From Marivirga aurantiaca (GTDB lineage Bacteria; Bacteroidota; Bacteroidia; Cytophagales; Cyclobacteriaceae), in the NCBI RefSeq assembly GCF_016679925.1, contig NZ_JAEQBW010000018.1, positions 1 through 47,263 of the forward strand: DNA of 47,263 bases, written 5' to 3'. Shown in pieces: positions 9,995-18,945 of the stretch (position 1 is the stretch's first letter; each line of letters starts with the position of its first letter). The notes below the pieces were generated by a model. The model had not been told where the DNA came from. It saw nothing but the letters and a program-made list of their open reading frames with translations, and did not search any database. Both the position numbers and the translations under genes were made by a program.

Positions 9995-10668
9995 TAAATC
10001 CTGTTGTACAATCGTTTGATATCGAGCAGACAAAAGAGATTGTTCAAGGGTTCCAAAAAGCCTTTCCTTCTACCTACGACTTCAGCAAACACAGATTTAT
10101 ATTCCAAATCAATAATGAGCTGGAGTTTTATTTCCGTTTACCCCTCCCTTTCCAATTGGATTATCTCAATCAGGACACAAATCCGGAAGATTGGTCGAAC
10201 CCTTATATTATCACCATCATTCAATCAGGCAGTGCAGCATTAGCTTATTGCGAAGGGTTGCAAATAATAGAACACAAAGTATTCAAAGCCTACATGGTGA
10301 GAAAAAAGCAGGGCAAAAGCCAAATAAAATATTTGAAGACGAAAGGAAAATCCAAGGCAGGTTCAAGGGTGAGGCTAAGCAATACGGCACATTTCTTCGA
10401 AGAAATTGTGGAGAAAATGGGAGATTGGCTTAATTATTATGAAGTAGAGAGAATTGCATTAAGTCTGAATAAAACACTATATCCCTATTTTTTCAATAAG
10501 GATAATGACATACTTGATAAGAAAGACGAAAGGATTTTCAAAATACCCAAGCACATTGAAGAACCTTCCTTTGAAAATTTAATCAAGATACATTCCTATT
10601 TGCTGAAAGCTGAACTGATATATTCTGAAGAGCATAAAGAGTTGATCAACAAAGCAATAAAAATATGA
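9991..10668 (+). CDS. VLRF1-type (Vms1/ANKZF1-like) putative peptidyl-tRNA hydrolase / release factor
   Basis: The 225-residue protein has the pattern of the VLRF1 family, the Vms1-like release-factor fold related to eRF1. The stretch from residue 96 runs HKVFKAYMVRKKQGKSQ, then KTKGKSKAGSRVRL, then NTAHFFEEIVEKMGDW. This mirrors the eukaryotic order YTVRxKxGGxQ, KSAGAxLRRYNE, xxDIxxxLxxW. Gln111 in GKSQ occupies the place of the catalytic glutamine of the GxxQ loop. In yeast, Vms1 cleaves peptidyl-tRNA on stalled 60S subunits; bacterial VLRF1 members are proposed to act in ribosome rescue. The gene overlaps its neighbours by ATGA on both sides (9991-9994 and 10665-10668), so it is the middle of a tightly coupled three-gene operon. 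Family placement comes from motif reading only; substrate and activity are inferred. Confidence 0.7.
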   Translation: MINPVVQSFDIEQTKEIVQGFQKAFPSTYDFSKHRFIFQINNELEFYFRLPLPFQLDYLNQDTNPEDWSNPYIITIIQSGSAALAYCEGLQIIEHKVFKAYMVRKKQGKSQIKYLKTKGKSKAGSRVRLSNTAHFFEEIVEKMGDWLNYYEVERIALSLNKTLYPYFFNKDNDILDKKDERIFKIPKHIEEPSFENLIKIHSYLLKAELIYSEEHKELINKAIKI

Positions 10669-11246
10669 GCAAGTCAAAGAAATTCAACTGGAAAAAGGAA
10701 CTCAGAGGTTGGTTGATTACTTTAGCTGTTTTTGCCGGATTATATTTCAGCGGGCTTCATACACCTATAATTGGCGCATTACAATCGTTATTACTATATA
10801 CTCAACTTTGGAATCCTGCTACGGAAGATACAGGTAATATTCCTTTCCGATATGAAGGAGAATTAGTCAACGACAAGGGAAATAAAATAGCATTTGATGA
10901 ATTACACAATCAAACCCTATTTATTAACTACTGGGCTACATGGTGTCCTCCATGTTTAGCCGAAATGCCACATATTAATAAACTCTATGAATCATTAAAG
11001 GATGAACAGAACATTCAGTTTTTATTGATTTCAAGGGATGAAGATTTTAGTAAAGCAATCAGCTTTATGGAAAAGAAAGGGTATGACATACCAATTTTTA
11101 CTGAATCGGAAGTAAACCCTCAACTTCGGAGGCAGGTTTTACCCACTACTTTTGTGATAAGTCCCGATGGAAAAATAATATTTGAAAAGGAAGGCATGGG
11201 AAACTTTAATACAGATGATTTTAAGGATTTTTTGAGGGGGCAATAA
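10665..11246 (+). CDS. TlpA/ResA-like membrane-anchored thioredoxin
   Basis: The 193-residue protein has one N-terminal membrane segment (residues ~15-30, GWLITLAVFAGLYFSG) and a periplasmic thioredoxin fold. The redox site is Cys94-Pro-Pro-Cys97 in NYWATWCPPCLAEMPH. The later cis-proline segment (VLPTTFVISPDGKI) and the final strand complete the AhpC/TSA-Redoxin or TlpA-like fold. Such proteins reduce disulfides in the periplasm, for example in cytochrome c maturation, or act in oxidant defence. It is the last gene of the operon (start overlaps the previous stop) and faces the antiporter gene convergently with only 27 bases between the two stops. Partner unknown. Confidence 0.92.
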   Translation: MSKSKKFNWKKELRGWLITLAVFAGLYFSGLHTPIIGALQSLLLYTQLWNPATEDTGNIPFRYEGELVNDKGNKIAFDELHNQTLFINYWATWCPPCLAEMPHINKLYESLKDEQNIQFLLISRDEDFSKAISFMEKKGYDIPIFTESEVNPQLRRQVLPTTFVISPDGKIIFEKEGMGNFNTDDFKDFLRGQ

Positions 11247-11273
11247 CATCTACATCTAACTGTATAACCATTA

Positions 11274-12491
11274 TCATTTCTTCTTATAGTAAAGCTTTTC
11301 CAAAGGTAAGCTGGTAAATCCATGAACAATAGTAGAAGCAAAGACCAATAAAGCAGGAATAGCCCATGCTGCTTCCAATCCTGTTTTTTCCTTTGCCAAA
11401 ATAGCATAAAATAAAGCTGCTACTCCGATAGGCCCAAACCAACCAACGATAAGCATTTCCTTCCATTTGCCTCTGAATTGAGGCAGGAATGGCTTTAAAA
11501 TTAGAAAAGCAGGAATTCTTCTCAGAAAAAGAATGAGTAATACTATCCAAACAGCCGACCAGCCAAGAGCACTCCATTCTTGCCAGGGTATAAATACACC
11601 AAACAGGAAGAAAACAGGAATAGTAAAAATCCGCTCCATTGATTCCTGAACCTTTTCTTCTTTAAGATCTTCATTTTTCTCAAGATGCCTTGAAAAACCA
11701 AGGCCTCCTATAAACACCCCAATTATTCCATTCATGTGTAAAGTTTCGAGTCCGGCCAACAGTAAAAATGCTAAACCTAAAGAGAATGATAATAAAGCTT
11801 TCTCAGTCATATACCCTGCTTTATGAGCTCTATGCATCACAACCCCTGCTAAATGGCCAACTACAAGTGCAATTACAGCAGAAAGTACAGTTTCATATAG
11901 GACCGTGTGACTAACCCACTTTTGCAAAGGGAATTCACTTCCTTGTACTAAAAAAATGGCGTAAAAAACTATAGGATAAGCCAAACCATCATTAGAGCCG
12001 GATTCAAAGGAAATGGTATGCCGAACAGATGCAGGAAGGAATTTTTTCGCATTATCTCCACTAACGATAGTAGAAGCTACCACAGGATCGGTAGGTGTAA
12101 TAATAGCTCCAAACAGTAAACATTCAGCAAATGAAAAGCCAGTAAAGACCCAGTAAAGCAAACCACTTGCTGAAAACCACATCAATATCATACCAATCAA
12201 TACAATAACCGATTGGCTGATATAATTCTTCCTAAAAAAATTGCCGGGAATTCTCAATGCTGTAGACATGAGAGCCATAGCTATAGTGAACTTGCAAGCT
12301 AATTCTAATATATGATCTCTTTCTTTACCTGAAGTAGCATGTATTATATCCAGCACCTCAGGCCCCAAAAGAATACCAGCCACCATAGCTAAAAGTGGCT
12401 GGGTAAGAAAAATATTTTGGATGGGTTTAACAATAGCTCCTGCCGTAACAGTGAATAAACTAATAAAAAAGAGAACTAGCATTAAATCCAT
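11274..12491 (-). CDS. Na+/H+ antiporter, CPA1 (NhaP-like) family
   Basis: The 405-residue inner-membrane protein has about 12 hydrophobic segments and no large tail. It carries the CPA1 signatures: FGAIITPTDPVVAS (unwound-helix TDP motif) and the ion-binding ESGSNDGLAYP, where Asn-Asp marks electroneutral exchangers. A late segment, SMERIFTIPVFFLFGVFIP, also matches the family. It should exchange cytoplasmic Na+ (or K+/Li+) for periplasmic H+, useful in a saline habitat. The ATG at 12491 puts the first membrane helix at the very N-terminus as expected. It stands alone: the next gene on this strand starts from a separate operon 169 bases upstream. Confidence 0.93.
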   Translation of the reverse strand: MDLMLVLFFISLFTVTAGAIVKPIQNIFLTQPLLAMVAGILLGPEVLDIIHATSGKERDHILELACKFTIAMALMSTALRIPGNFFRKNYISQSVIVLIGMILMWFSASGLLYWVFTGFSFAECLLFGAIITPTDPVVASTIVSGDNAKKFLPASVRHTISFESGSNDGLAYPIVFYAIFLVQGSEFPLQKWVSHTVLYETVLSAVIALVVGHLAGVVMHRAHKAGYMTEKALLSFSLGLAFLLLAGLETLHMNGIIGVFIGGLGFSRHLEKNEDLKEEKVQESMERIFTIPVFFLFGVFIPWQEWSALGWSAVWIVLLILFLRRIPAFLILKPFLPQFRGKWKEMLIVGWFGPIGVAALFYAILAKEKTGLEAAWAIPALLVFASTIVHGFTSLPLEKLYYKKK

Positions 12492-12660
12492 TTCCTTCTT
12501 TCCGTTTACTATAAGGACGCAGCAGGAGTAGATTGGTTACGAAAGTAGATTTTTATTCTGTAGAAGCTTATCCATTTAAAAAAAGGAAGGCTATATCTTC
12601 TGTTCACTTATATCTACAAGCAATGTTCCTTTTAAAGTGTCACAGATAAAATATTCTTCA

Positions 12661-13770
12661 CTACCTTAAATAGTAAGCCCCATCTACAACAAACTTTCTG
12701 CTTTCCCAATCTTTCAATTCTTCAATGGCTAAATGGGTTTCATCCTCATCTAGTTTCTTTATTTCTATTTTTTGAAATTTACCTTTTGATAGCTTTTCAA
12801 AGGCAAAATACCGCTTTCCCGACTGAACTGTTGCGGTTTTAGGGATCAGCAACAAGCTATCTGATGTAAGCTGTATGCTTACATTTAAATTAGCTCCTAA
12901 TGGAATATCAACAGGTTCTGCCAGATCAGCATGGGCTATGATGCTATTGCCCTGCACTTTCTTATTGATAAAATGTAACTCACTCTGGTAAATATGTTGA
13001 CCTTCAGGCAACTTAAAAGTAACTAATTGCCCTTCTTTTAATAGTGCTGCATCTTTGGGAAACACTTCAAATTCCAGGTGCATCTCATCCAAATTAATGA
13101 GTTCGAACAGACTTTTATCGGGAGTAACTAACATTCCTCTGTTGATATTAACTTCTGTAACCACCCCATCAAATGGAGCTCTAACAGCCAGCCTTTCTTG
13201 TAAATCACCCTTTTGTAAAGCTGAAATATTCACTCCTAATTGTTGAAGCATTTGTTGTGTACTTTCCCTCTTTACCTTTTGGCTAAAGTAGTTGGCCTCA
13301 GACTCCTGGATGCTTCTTTTTGAAATAGATTGATTTTTCCCCAACTCTTTTTTACGCTCATAATCTTCTTGTAATTGTTTTTCTGTATTTATTGCTGCCA
13401 AAAATTCACTCTGCAAGGCACTAATTTCAGGATGTGAAAAATAGGCCAAAACCTGGCCTTTAACCACGCTCTCCCCTGGTAAAATCTGGCTATATTCTAT
13501 AAATGCCTGGTGTGCCAAATGAATTTCAGCAATATCTTTTGGTGCTACAGCCAATTCTCCAAAAACATTCAGCGTCTTGCTCAAAGGTCGTTTGACAAGT
13601 GTGCCGATTTCGATAGTAGTATTCTCCAATTCTGCCTGGTTCAACTCAATCAGGGAATCAGTTCCTCCTTGAGTAGTTGCCTCAGTTTCTTCCACTTTTT
13701 GTTCATTACAACTTGTACTAAGCACCAAAAAGATGAGCAATAAGGCAGATAATATATTTAAATTTCTCAT
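12661..13770 (-). CDS. Heavy-metal RND efflux periplasmic adaptor (CusB/CzcB-like lipoprotein)
   Basis: This 369-residue membrane-fusion protein bridges the inner-membrane pump and the outer-membrane channel. The signal peptide ends in a lipobox (LSTSC, Cys21), so it is lipid-anchored. A barrel-sandwich half (AEIHLAHQAFIEYSQILPGE...) is followed by an alpha-hairpin (~105-190, rich in E, K, Q). The second half of the lipoyl motif (LAVRAPFDGVVTEVNINRGM) and a beta-barrel domain come next. The gene lies one base behind the pump gene and is the last gene of a three-gene metal efflux operon starting at 18538. The metal cannot be read from the sequence: no obvious Met cluster for copper or His-rich tail for zinc is present. 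Confidence 0.93.
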   Translation of the reverse strand: MRNLNILSALLLIFLVLSTSCNEQKVEETEATTQGGTDSLIELNQAELENTTIEIGTLVKRPLSKTLNVFGELAVAPKDIAEIHLAHQAFIEYSQILPGESVVKGQVLAYFSHPEISALQSEFLAAINTEKQLQEDYERKKELGKNQSISKRSIQESEANYFSQKVKRESTQQMLQQLGVNISALQKGDLQERLAVRAPFDGVVTEVNINRGMLVTPDKSLFELINLDEMHLEFEVFPKDAALLKEGQLVTFKLPEGQHIYQSELHFINKKVQGNSIIAHADLAEPVDIPLGANLNVSIQLTSDSLLLIPKTATVQSGKRYFAFEKLSKGKFQKIEIKKLDEDETHLAIEELKDWESRKFVVDGAYYLR

Positions 13771-13771
13771 T

Positions 13772-16700
13772 TTATTCTTGTGTTAAATAATGAATGTTAA
13801 TAGACAGGTTAGCCAATTCCTTCTTGAGCTCAAGGGCTGTTTTTTCGATATTATATAAACCATTTAGGTTCTGGACATACTCATAAAAGCTTAACTCACC
13901 TATACTTAAGGCTTGCTGAATAGCTTCTTTTAATTCTTCCAGTTCTGAAAACATATTTTTACTCTTTTCCAGTTGTTGTCTATAGTTTGAATAATCCTTT
14001 TTGGCTACCATCAATTGTTGTTGCAAGCGCAGATTTTGCCAATCCAATTCCGTTTGCTGAATTTGTTGTTCTATTTTCAGTTCATTGACTTTTCCTTTTA
14101 CTCCATTGTAAAAAATCGGGATGCTTATTCCTATTTGAAAGCTTTGGAAACCCTGCACATTTTGTAAACTTTGATTAACATAAGCTACATAGGCATCCGG
14201 AAAATATTGTGCTTTGCTTACTGCCACCTTACCAGCGGCCATCCGCAGTTGTTGTTGATTTCGAATTTGAAATACTTGATCCAGGAACAGTGAATCCAAA
14301 GAACCTGTGATACTAAAAACACTATAATCTTCCGCCTGTTCAGGCATATTGCCACCACAAAAGCATAGCTGTTCTATTACTTTACTGGCTTCATTCAAGC
14401 TCTTCCTATTTTGAAGCAATTCATTTTCAACAGCTAAAAGCTGAGCTGACAGACTTAAAGTCTCCAGTTTCCCAGCTTCTCCAGCTTCAACCATTTCATC
14501 GGCTCTCTGCCTGTTATCCTGCAATAACTCTTCCTGCTGTGTTAAAAATTCAACTTGTTTCTGATTATACACCCAGTTATTCCAGGCTTTTCTAACATCC
14601 GCCTTTACTTTTTTCTTTATAATTAAGAAATCTTTTTCAGCCAGTTTTACAGCTTCTTCCGCAGCATTTGCTCTCCTGAAGTTGGCAGGTATATTACCCA
14701 AAGGTTGCTGAATATTCCAACTATAATCAATTTCAGGACCATCAAGTTGCCCTCGTTGATAAGCTATACCTGTGGACGGAATAACAAATGCCTGAGTCTT
14801 TATTGCTCTGGCCTTTTCAATCTCCATTTGTGCTGTTAGTACTTCAGGATGATTTTTGAGAACCAAATCAAATAGCTCAGTAAGTTCTTTCGGCTCATTT
14901 AGAACATTTTGTGCTGATGCGCGATTTTGAGTTCCAAAAACTCCAGCCAAAAACAACACTGTGATAAGCATTAACTTACCAGCTTTTGGAGCTTTACGGG
15001 AATTGATTAATAAGAATAATGCAGGTAGAACCACCAAAGTAAGGAATGTGGCAGTTACCAAACCTCCAATCACCACTGTGGCCAATGGCTTTTGCACCTC
15101 TGCCCCACTGGAAGTGGATAAGGCCATTGGTAAAAAACCCAATGAAGCAACCATGGCAGTCATAATTACAGGTCTTAGCCTATCCATACTTCCTTTAGTA
15201 ATCACTTCCCTTAAAGAAAATTCACCTTCTGCCTTTAGATCGTTTAAATGGCTGATCAGTACAATCCCATTTAATACGGCCACACCAAATAAGGCAATGA
15301 AACCCACACCCGCAGAAATACTAAAAGGCATATCCCTCAGCCAAAGTGCCAGTACACCACCTATGGCTGAAAGCGGTACTGCTGAATAAATCAACAAAGC
15401 ATATTTCACCTTTCCGAAGGCAAAATATAAAAGAATAAAAATTAATAGTAGGGCAATTGGCACCGCTATAGATAGTCTATCCCGCGCTTTTTGTAATGTT
15501 TCAAACTGACCACCATAGCTAATGGAATAACCAGGATCAAGTTTAAGGTTCTGATTCAAACTTGTCTGGATATCCTCAACTAATCCGGCAATATCCCTGT
15601 CTCTTACATTTGCACCTATTACTACACGTCTGCGAGTATCGTCTCTTGAAATTTGTAGTGGCCCTTCACGATAATCCCATTTGGCTACTTCGCTCATAGG
15701 AATCAATTCGCCTTTGTTGGTAGGAATTGTCAATTGGTCTAATATAATATTATTCCGAAATGCCTCCTGTAGCCTGATCACCAATTCAAACTTTCTCTCT
15801 CCCTCAAAAATCACCCCGGCATTTTCCCCGGCATAAGCCGCTCTGATGATACGATTTAATTCATCTACAGAAACACCATATTGGGCCATTTTACTACGAT
15901 TATACTGTATAACCCATTGCGCAAGCCCCTCCGTTTGTTCTACCTTAACATCAGCCGCTCCGGAAATTTGCTGCATAAAACCCGCAGCCTGATGTCCATA
16001 ATCAGCTAATTTTTCTAAATCTTCACCATAAATTTTAACTGCTATATCAGATTTTGCCCCTGTTATCAATTCATTAAAACGTAATTGAATAGGTTGAGTG
16101 AATTCAAAATCGGCTGCTGGAATGACGGATAATTTTTCCTCCATTCTTTCGATCAGGCCAAACCTATCACTTGCAGTAACCCACTCCTCTTTAGGCTTGA
16201 GAATGATCATAATATCAGCCAGTTCTATGGACATGGGGTCGGTAGGAACTTCCGCTGTTCCTATTTTGGAAACTACGGATTTCACTTCCGGGAAATTATC
16301 CAATAGAATACGTTCTGCTTTTGTACTTGTTTGGATACTTTGATCCAGTGAAGTTCCAGGAGGCAAGGTCATCTGCATAGCCAAATCACCTTCTTCCAAC
16401 TGTGGAATAAATTCGGAACCCATCCGACTAAAAATAAACAATGATATGGCTAAAAATGCTACTGCAATGCCAATGGTAAATTTAGGCCTGTTAAGTGAAC
16501 TGTTTAAAAGAGGTAGATATAACCTTTTCAGAAAGTTCATAATCTTATCTGCAAAAGTAACTCTGTCTTTAATGTTTTTATTAAGAAATAAAGCTGCCAT
16601 CATAGGCACATAGGTCATAGACAAAATCATGGCACCTAAAATAGCAAAGCTGACTGTTTGAGCCATAGGCCTAAAGGTTTTCCCCTCAATTCCAGTTAAA

Positions 16701-18091
16701 GATAAAATAGGCAAAAACACCACAAGTATGATCAAAACCCCGAAGGCGGCAGACTTGTAAATCTTTTTAGAGGATTCCAACACCACATCATCCATTTCTT
16801 GCTGACTTAGCTTTTTACCCACATAGCCAACAAAAAGAACGTGTAATATGCTCTCAACAATGATGACCGCGCCATCTACTACAATACCAAAATCAATAGC
16901 GCCTAATGACATTAAGTTGGCAGAAACATCAAAAATATTCATCATGATGAAAGCGAACATCATGGAGAGTGGAATAATTGAAGCTACAATTAAACCTGCT
17001 CTAAAGTTGCCCAACAGTAAGATTAAAACCAGGATCACAATGACACCTCCTTCTAAAAGGTTGGTTTTAACTGTATTTATAGCTCTGCCCACTAAATCAG
17101 ATCGATCAAGATACGGTTCAATATAAACACCTTCAGGCAATGATTTTTGAATCTCAGCTACCCGGTCGTTCACTAATTGTAAGGTCTCGGATGAATTGGC
17201 CCCTTTCAACATGAGGGTGATCCCTCCTACCGCTTCACCTTCCCCATCCTTTGTCATGGCGCCAAAACGCTTGGCACTACCAAATTGCACCGTCCCAATA
17301 TCTTTAATTAAAACAGGAGAATGGCCATTGGAGCTGACTAAAGTATTACGGATATCATTTAAATTGACCATCATACCTTCTGTTCGAACATAGTAGGCAG
17401 TCTGATTTTTTTCTATATAGCTTCCACCGGAGTTCTGATTATTATTCTCCAAAGCCTGAAGTACATCATCAAAACTTAGCTGGTGTTGTGCCATCAAAAT
17501 AGGATTGATAGCCACCTCATATTGCTTTAAAAAACCACCAAAGGAACTGACTTCAACAATGCCCTTAATGCCAGACAATTGTCGCTTCACTATCCAATCC
17601 TGAATAGTTCTCAGCTCCATGGCAGAATAATGATCTTTAAAAGCATCATCAATTCCTAATGTATACTGGTAGATTTCTCCTAAACCTGTGGTAATGGGCA
17701 TCAACTCCGGTATTCCCAACTGCTTGGGAATTTCATCGTTCACTGTATTAATTTGTTCCTGCACATATTGCCGGGTATCAAGAACCGGTACATGATCTTC
17801 AAAAACGATGGTTACAACGGACAATCCATATTTGGAAATAGACCTGATTTCATCTACCATGGGGATATTAGCCATGGCTACTTCCACAGGATAAGTAATG
17901 AATTGCTCTACTTCCTGAGCAGAAAGTGAAGGACTAACGGTAACGACCTGTACCTGGTTATTGGTGATGTCGGGCACCGCATTGATGGACAGTTGGCTCA
18001 TGGAGTAAATTCCCCCACCTATTAATGCCAACACACCAAAAAACACGATTAATTTGTTCTTGATGGAGAACGAAATGATTTTTTGAAACAT
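13772..18091 (-). CDS. CusA/CzcA heavy-metal RND pump fused to a TolC-like outer-membrane factor
   Basis: A 1439-residue fusion. Residues 1 to ~1035 are a complete heavy-metal-efflux RND transporter. It starts MFQKIISFSIKNKLIVFF, has two blocks of periplasmic porter domain, and carries the TM4 proton-relay signature AIDFGIVVDGAVIIVES with its two Asp and one Glu. After the last RND helix comes a second signal-peptide-like stretch (~1040-1065, LMLITVLFLAGVFG then ASAQ). A ~375-residue TolC/OEP domain follows, with long coiled-coil helices and beta-strand segments such as FQIGISIPIFYNGVKGKV. The pump exports metal cations against protons across the envelope. Such RND-OMF fusions are known in Bacteroidota. 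Whether the polypeptide is cut at the internal signal peptide is not known. It sits between a small His-rich protein and the adaptor, all co-oriented. Confidence 0.95.
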   Translation of the reverse strand: MFQKIISFSIKNKLIVFFGVLALIGGGIYSMSQLSINAVPDITNNQVQVVTVSPSLSAQEVEQFITYPVEVAMANIPMVDEIRSISKYGLSVVTIVFEDHVPVLDTRQYVQEQINTVNDEIPKQLGIPELMPITTGLGEIYQYTLGIDDAFKDHYSAMELRTIQDWIVKRQLSGIKGIVEVSSFGGFLKQYEVAINPILMAQHQLSFDDVLQALENNNQNSGGSYIEKNQTAYYVRTEGMMVNLNDIRNTLVSSNGHSPVLIKDIGTVQFGSAKRFGAMTKDGEGEAVGGITLMLKGANSSETLQLVNDRVAEIQKSLPEGVYIEPYLDRSDLVGRAINTVKTNLLEGGVIVILVLILLLGNFRAGLIVASIIPLSMMFAFIMMNIFDVSANLMSLGAIDFGIVVDGAVIIVESILHVLFVGYVGKKLSQQEMDDVVLESSKKIYKSAAFGVLIILVVFLPILSLTGIEGKTFRPMAQTVSFAILGAMILSMTYVPMMAALFLNKNIKDRVTFADKIMNFLKRLYLPLLNSSLNRPKFTIGIAVAFLAISLFIFSRMGSEFIPQLEEGDLAMQMTLPPGTSLDQSIQTSTKAERILLDNFPEVKSVVSKIGTAEVPTDPMSIELADIMIILKPKEEWVTASDRFGLIERMEEKLSVIPAADFEFTQPIQLRFNELITGAKSDIAVKIYGEDLEKLADYGHQAAGFMQQISGAADVKVEQTEGLAQWVIQYNRSKMAQYGVSVDELNRIIRAAYAGENAGVIFEGERKFELVIRLQEAFRNNIILDQLTIPTNKGELIPMSEVAKWDYREGPLQISRDDTRRRVVIGANVRDRDIAGLVEDIQTSLNQNLKLDPGYSISYGGQFETLQKARDRLSIAVPIALLLIFILLYFAFGKVKYALLIYSAVPLSAIGGVLALWLRDMPFSISAGVGFIALFGVAVLNGIVLISHLNDLKAEGEFSLREVITKGSMDRLRPVIMTAMVASLGFLPMALSTSSGAEVQKPLATVVIGGLVTATFLTLVVLPALFLLINSRKAPKAGKLMLITVLFLAGVFGTQNRASAQNVLNEPKELTELFDLVLKNHPEVLTAQMEIEKARAIKTQAFVIPSTGIAYQRGQLDGPEIDYSWNIQQPLGNIPANFRRANAAEEAVKLAEKDFLIIKKKVKADVRKAWNNWVYNQKQVEFLTQQEELLQDNRQRADEMVEAGEAGKLETLSLSAQLLAVENELLQNRKSLNEASKVIEQLCFCGGNMPEQAEDYSVFSITGSLDSLFLDQVFQIRNQQQLRMAAGKVAVSKAQYFPDAYVAYVNQSLQNVQGFQSFQIGISIPIFYNGVKGKVNELKIEQQIQQTELDWQNLRLQQQLMVAKKDYSNYRQQLEKSKNMFSELEELKEAIQQALSIGELSFYEYVQNLNGLYNIEKTALELKKELANLSINIHYLTQE

Positions 18092-18133
18092 GTAGATTTA
18101 TAATTATTTAAGAAAAACTGAGAAAATGGTTTC

Positions 18134-18538
18134 TTAAATAAACATAGGCGGGCCTCTATAACTAAAAGCCCGTAACAGGAAAAGGTTATTGAAAGAAGGT
18201 GTTTGTGTAGAGGGAAATTCAACAATAATATTTAATGGTAGTAAATCAAAGAAAAATGCTTGAGCACTCAACACTTTATCTACTACTATAGTATCATTAT
18301 AACCAATGGGAAATTGACTTTTTGATTGTTTGTAATTTTCCAAATGACCTGCACCCAAATTAATATGGAAACCTACTTTTAAAAGATCTATTGGCGAGTT
18401 GACAGGTTCTTCTTGCAGGGTAGCTTGTAAATCAAAATAATTCCCTGCATGTTGATCGTGATGATGAGGCACAAAGCTATGTAACAGCAGAATGCTGATA
18501 GATAGACTTAATAGAAATATGGTGAGTACCCTTTTCAC
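18134..18538 (-). CDS. Small exported protein with His cluster, first gene of the metal efflux operon
   Basis: I do not recognise a named family. The 134-residue protein begins with a hydrophobic signal or anchor segment (VLTIFLLSLSISILLLHSF). A histidine cluster follows at once (VPHHHDQHAG, five His in ten residues), and the protein ends SYRGPPMFI. It starts with GTG at 18538 and stops 43 bases before the RND pump gene on the same strand, so it is probably the leader gene of the operon. Position and the His cluster suggest a periplasmic metal-binding or metal-sensing accessory, comparable in logic to CusF-type chaperones but with no sequence likeness that I can see. The role is inferred from context only; the gene itself is likely real because of its signal peptide and clean spacing. 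Confidence 0.7.
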   Translation of the reverse strand: MKRVLTIFLLSLSISILLLHSFVPHHHDQHAGNYFDLQATLQEEPVNSPIDLLKVGFHINLGAGHLENYKQSKSQFPIGYNDTIVVDKVLSAQAFFFDLLPLNIIVEFPSTQTPSFNNLFLLRAFSYRGPPMFI

Positions 18539-18542
18539 AAAA

Positions 18543-18575
18543 CAAAATTAATCTTTATTTTTTAGAGAAATCAAA
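18543..18575 (-). promoter_or_regulatory. Putative promoter of the metal efflux operon
   Basis: Reading leftward, TTTG at 18575-18572 is followed after 21 bases by TAATTTTG (18550-18543), matching the Bacteroidota -33/-7 pattern with spacing slightly long. The -7 box ends only five bases before the GTG start codon, which would imply a nearly leaderless transcript; a different start or promoter is possible. Confidence 0.4.
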
Positions 18576-18655
18576 CTCGTAGAAACAAAATACTTAATTT
18601 GAATTCTTTCCAAACAAATAATGATACGTTCAAAGCTAATAGAGGGTTTTAAAAA

Positions 18656-18727
18656 GCTTTGATTCCACTGGTTATTGCAAGCCTGCTATTTCGTGTCAAC
18701 GGAATTCATGTAAAGCAATCCGTTAGC
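18656..18727 (+). repeat. REP-like half element, type A (copy at 18.7 kb)
   Basis: The block shares GTTATTGC, GCTATT, CCGT/TCGT, AACGGAATTCAT and AAAGCAATC with copies at 24559-24652 (inverted) and 46597-46705. The outer arms ATTGC and GCAAT can pair, with an inner ATTCCGT/ACGGAAT-type hairpin that is degraded here by one base (ATTTCGT). It is followed ~100 bases later by the type B half, the same order as at 46.6-47.0 kb. Confidence 0.75.
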
Positions 18728-18828
18728 TATAAACCACGCTCTTAGCTTCGGTCAGTTGGAATTGTAAAATTTAGTAGCCGGTCGAGATCTCCTTGATTGG
18801 AAGTTAATCTCTTTCTAAACATAATATG

Positions 18829-18919
18829 ATTACCTTTCATAAGATTGCTTCACCTCCTTATCGTTTATACTTGGCTATAGAATTTAATGAAAGCGGATTC
18901 GCAATAACCATTCTATTTG
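18829..18919 (+). repeat. REP-like half element, type B (copy at 18.8 kb)
   Basis: Almost the same ~91-base block occurs at 46922-47012. It opens ATTACCTTTCA and AGATTGCTTCACC and closes AAAGCGGATTCGCAATAACC then ATTCTATTTG. Outer arms ATTGC/GCAAT pair; in the other copy an inner CCGCTTT/AAAGCGG stem is intact, while here it is partly degraded. Confidence 0.75.
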
Positions 18920-18945
18920 TGTCAGGTTTTTCATTTGTCGCTTCA

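Larger units (their letters stand above)
18539..18945. other. Gene-free stretch between metal operon and tRNA-Cys repeats
   Basis: No coding frame here has support. The stretch holds the metal operon promoter at its left end and two REP-like half elements (18656-18727 and 18829-18919) separated by ~100 bases of unremarkable sequence. Confidence 0.6.

Noticed and set aside
12576-12633. AAAGGAA/TTCCTTT arms downstream of the adaptor gene as a terminator
   Set aside because: The loop would be about 37 bases, too long for confidence, although a T-run follows leftward.
14961-15389. Antisense open frame of 142 codons opposite the RND pump gene
   Set aside because: The pump frame has strong family signatures here; the antisense frame is a shadow.
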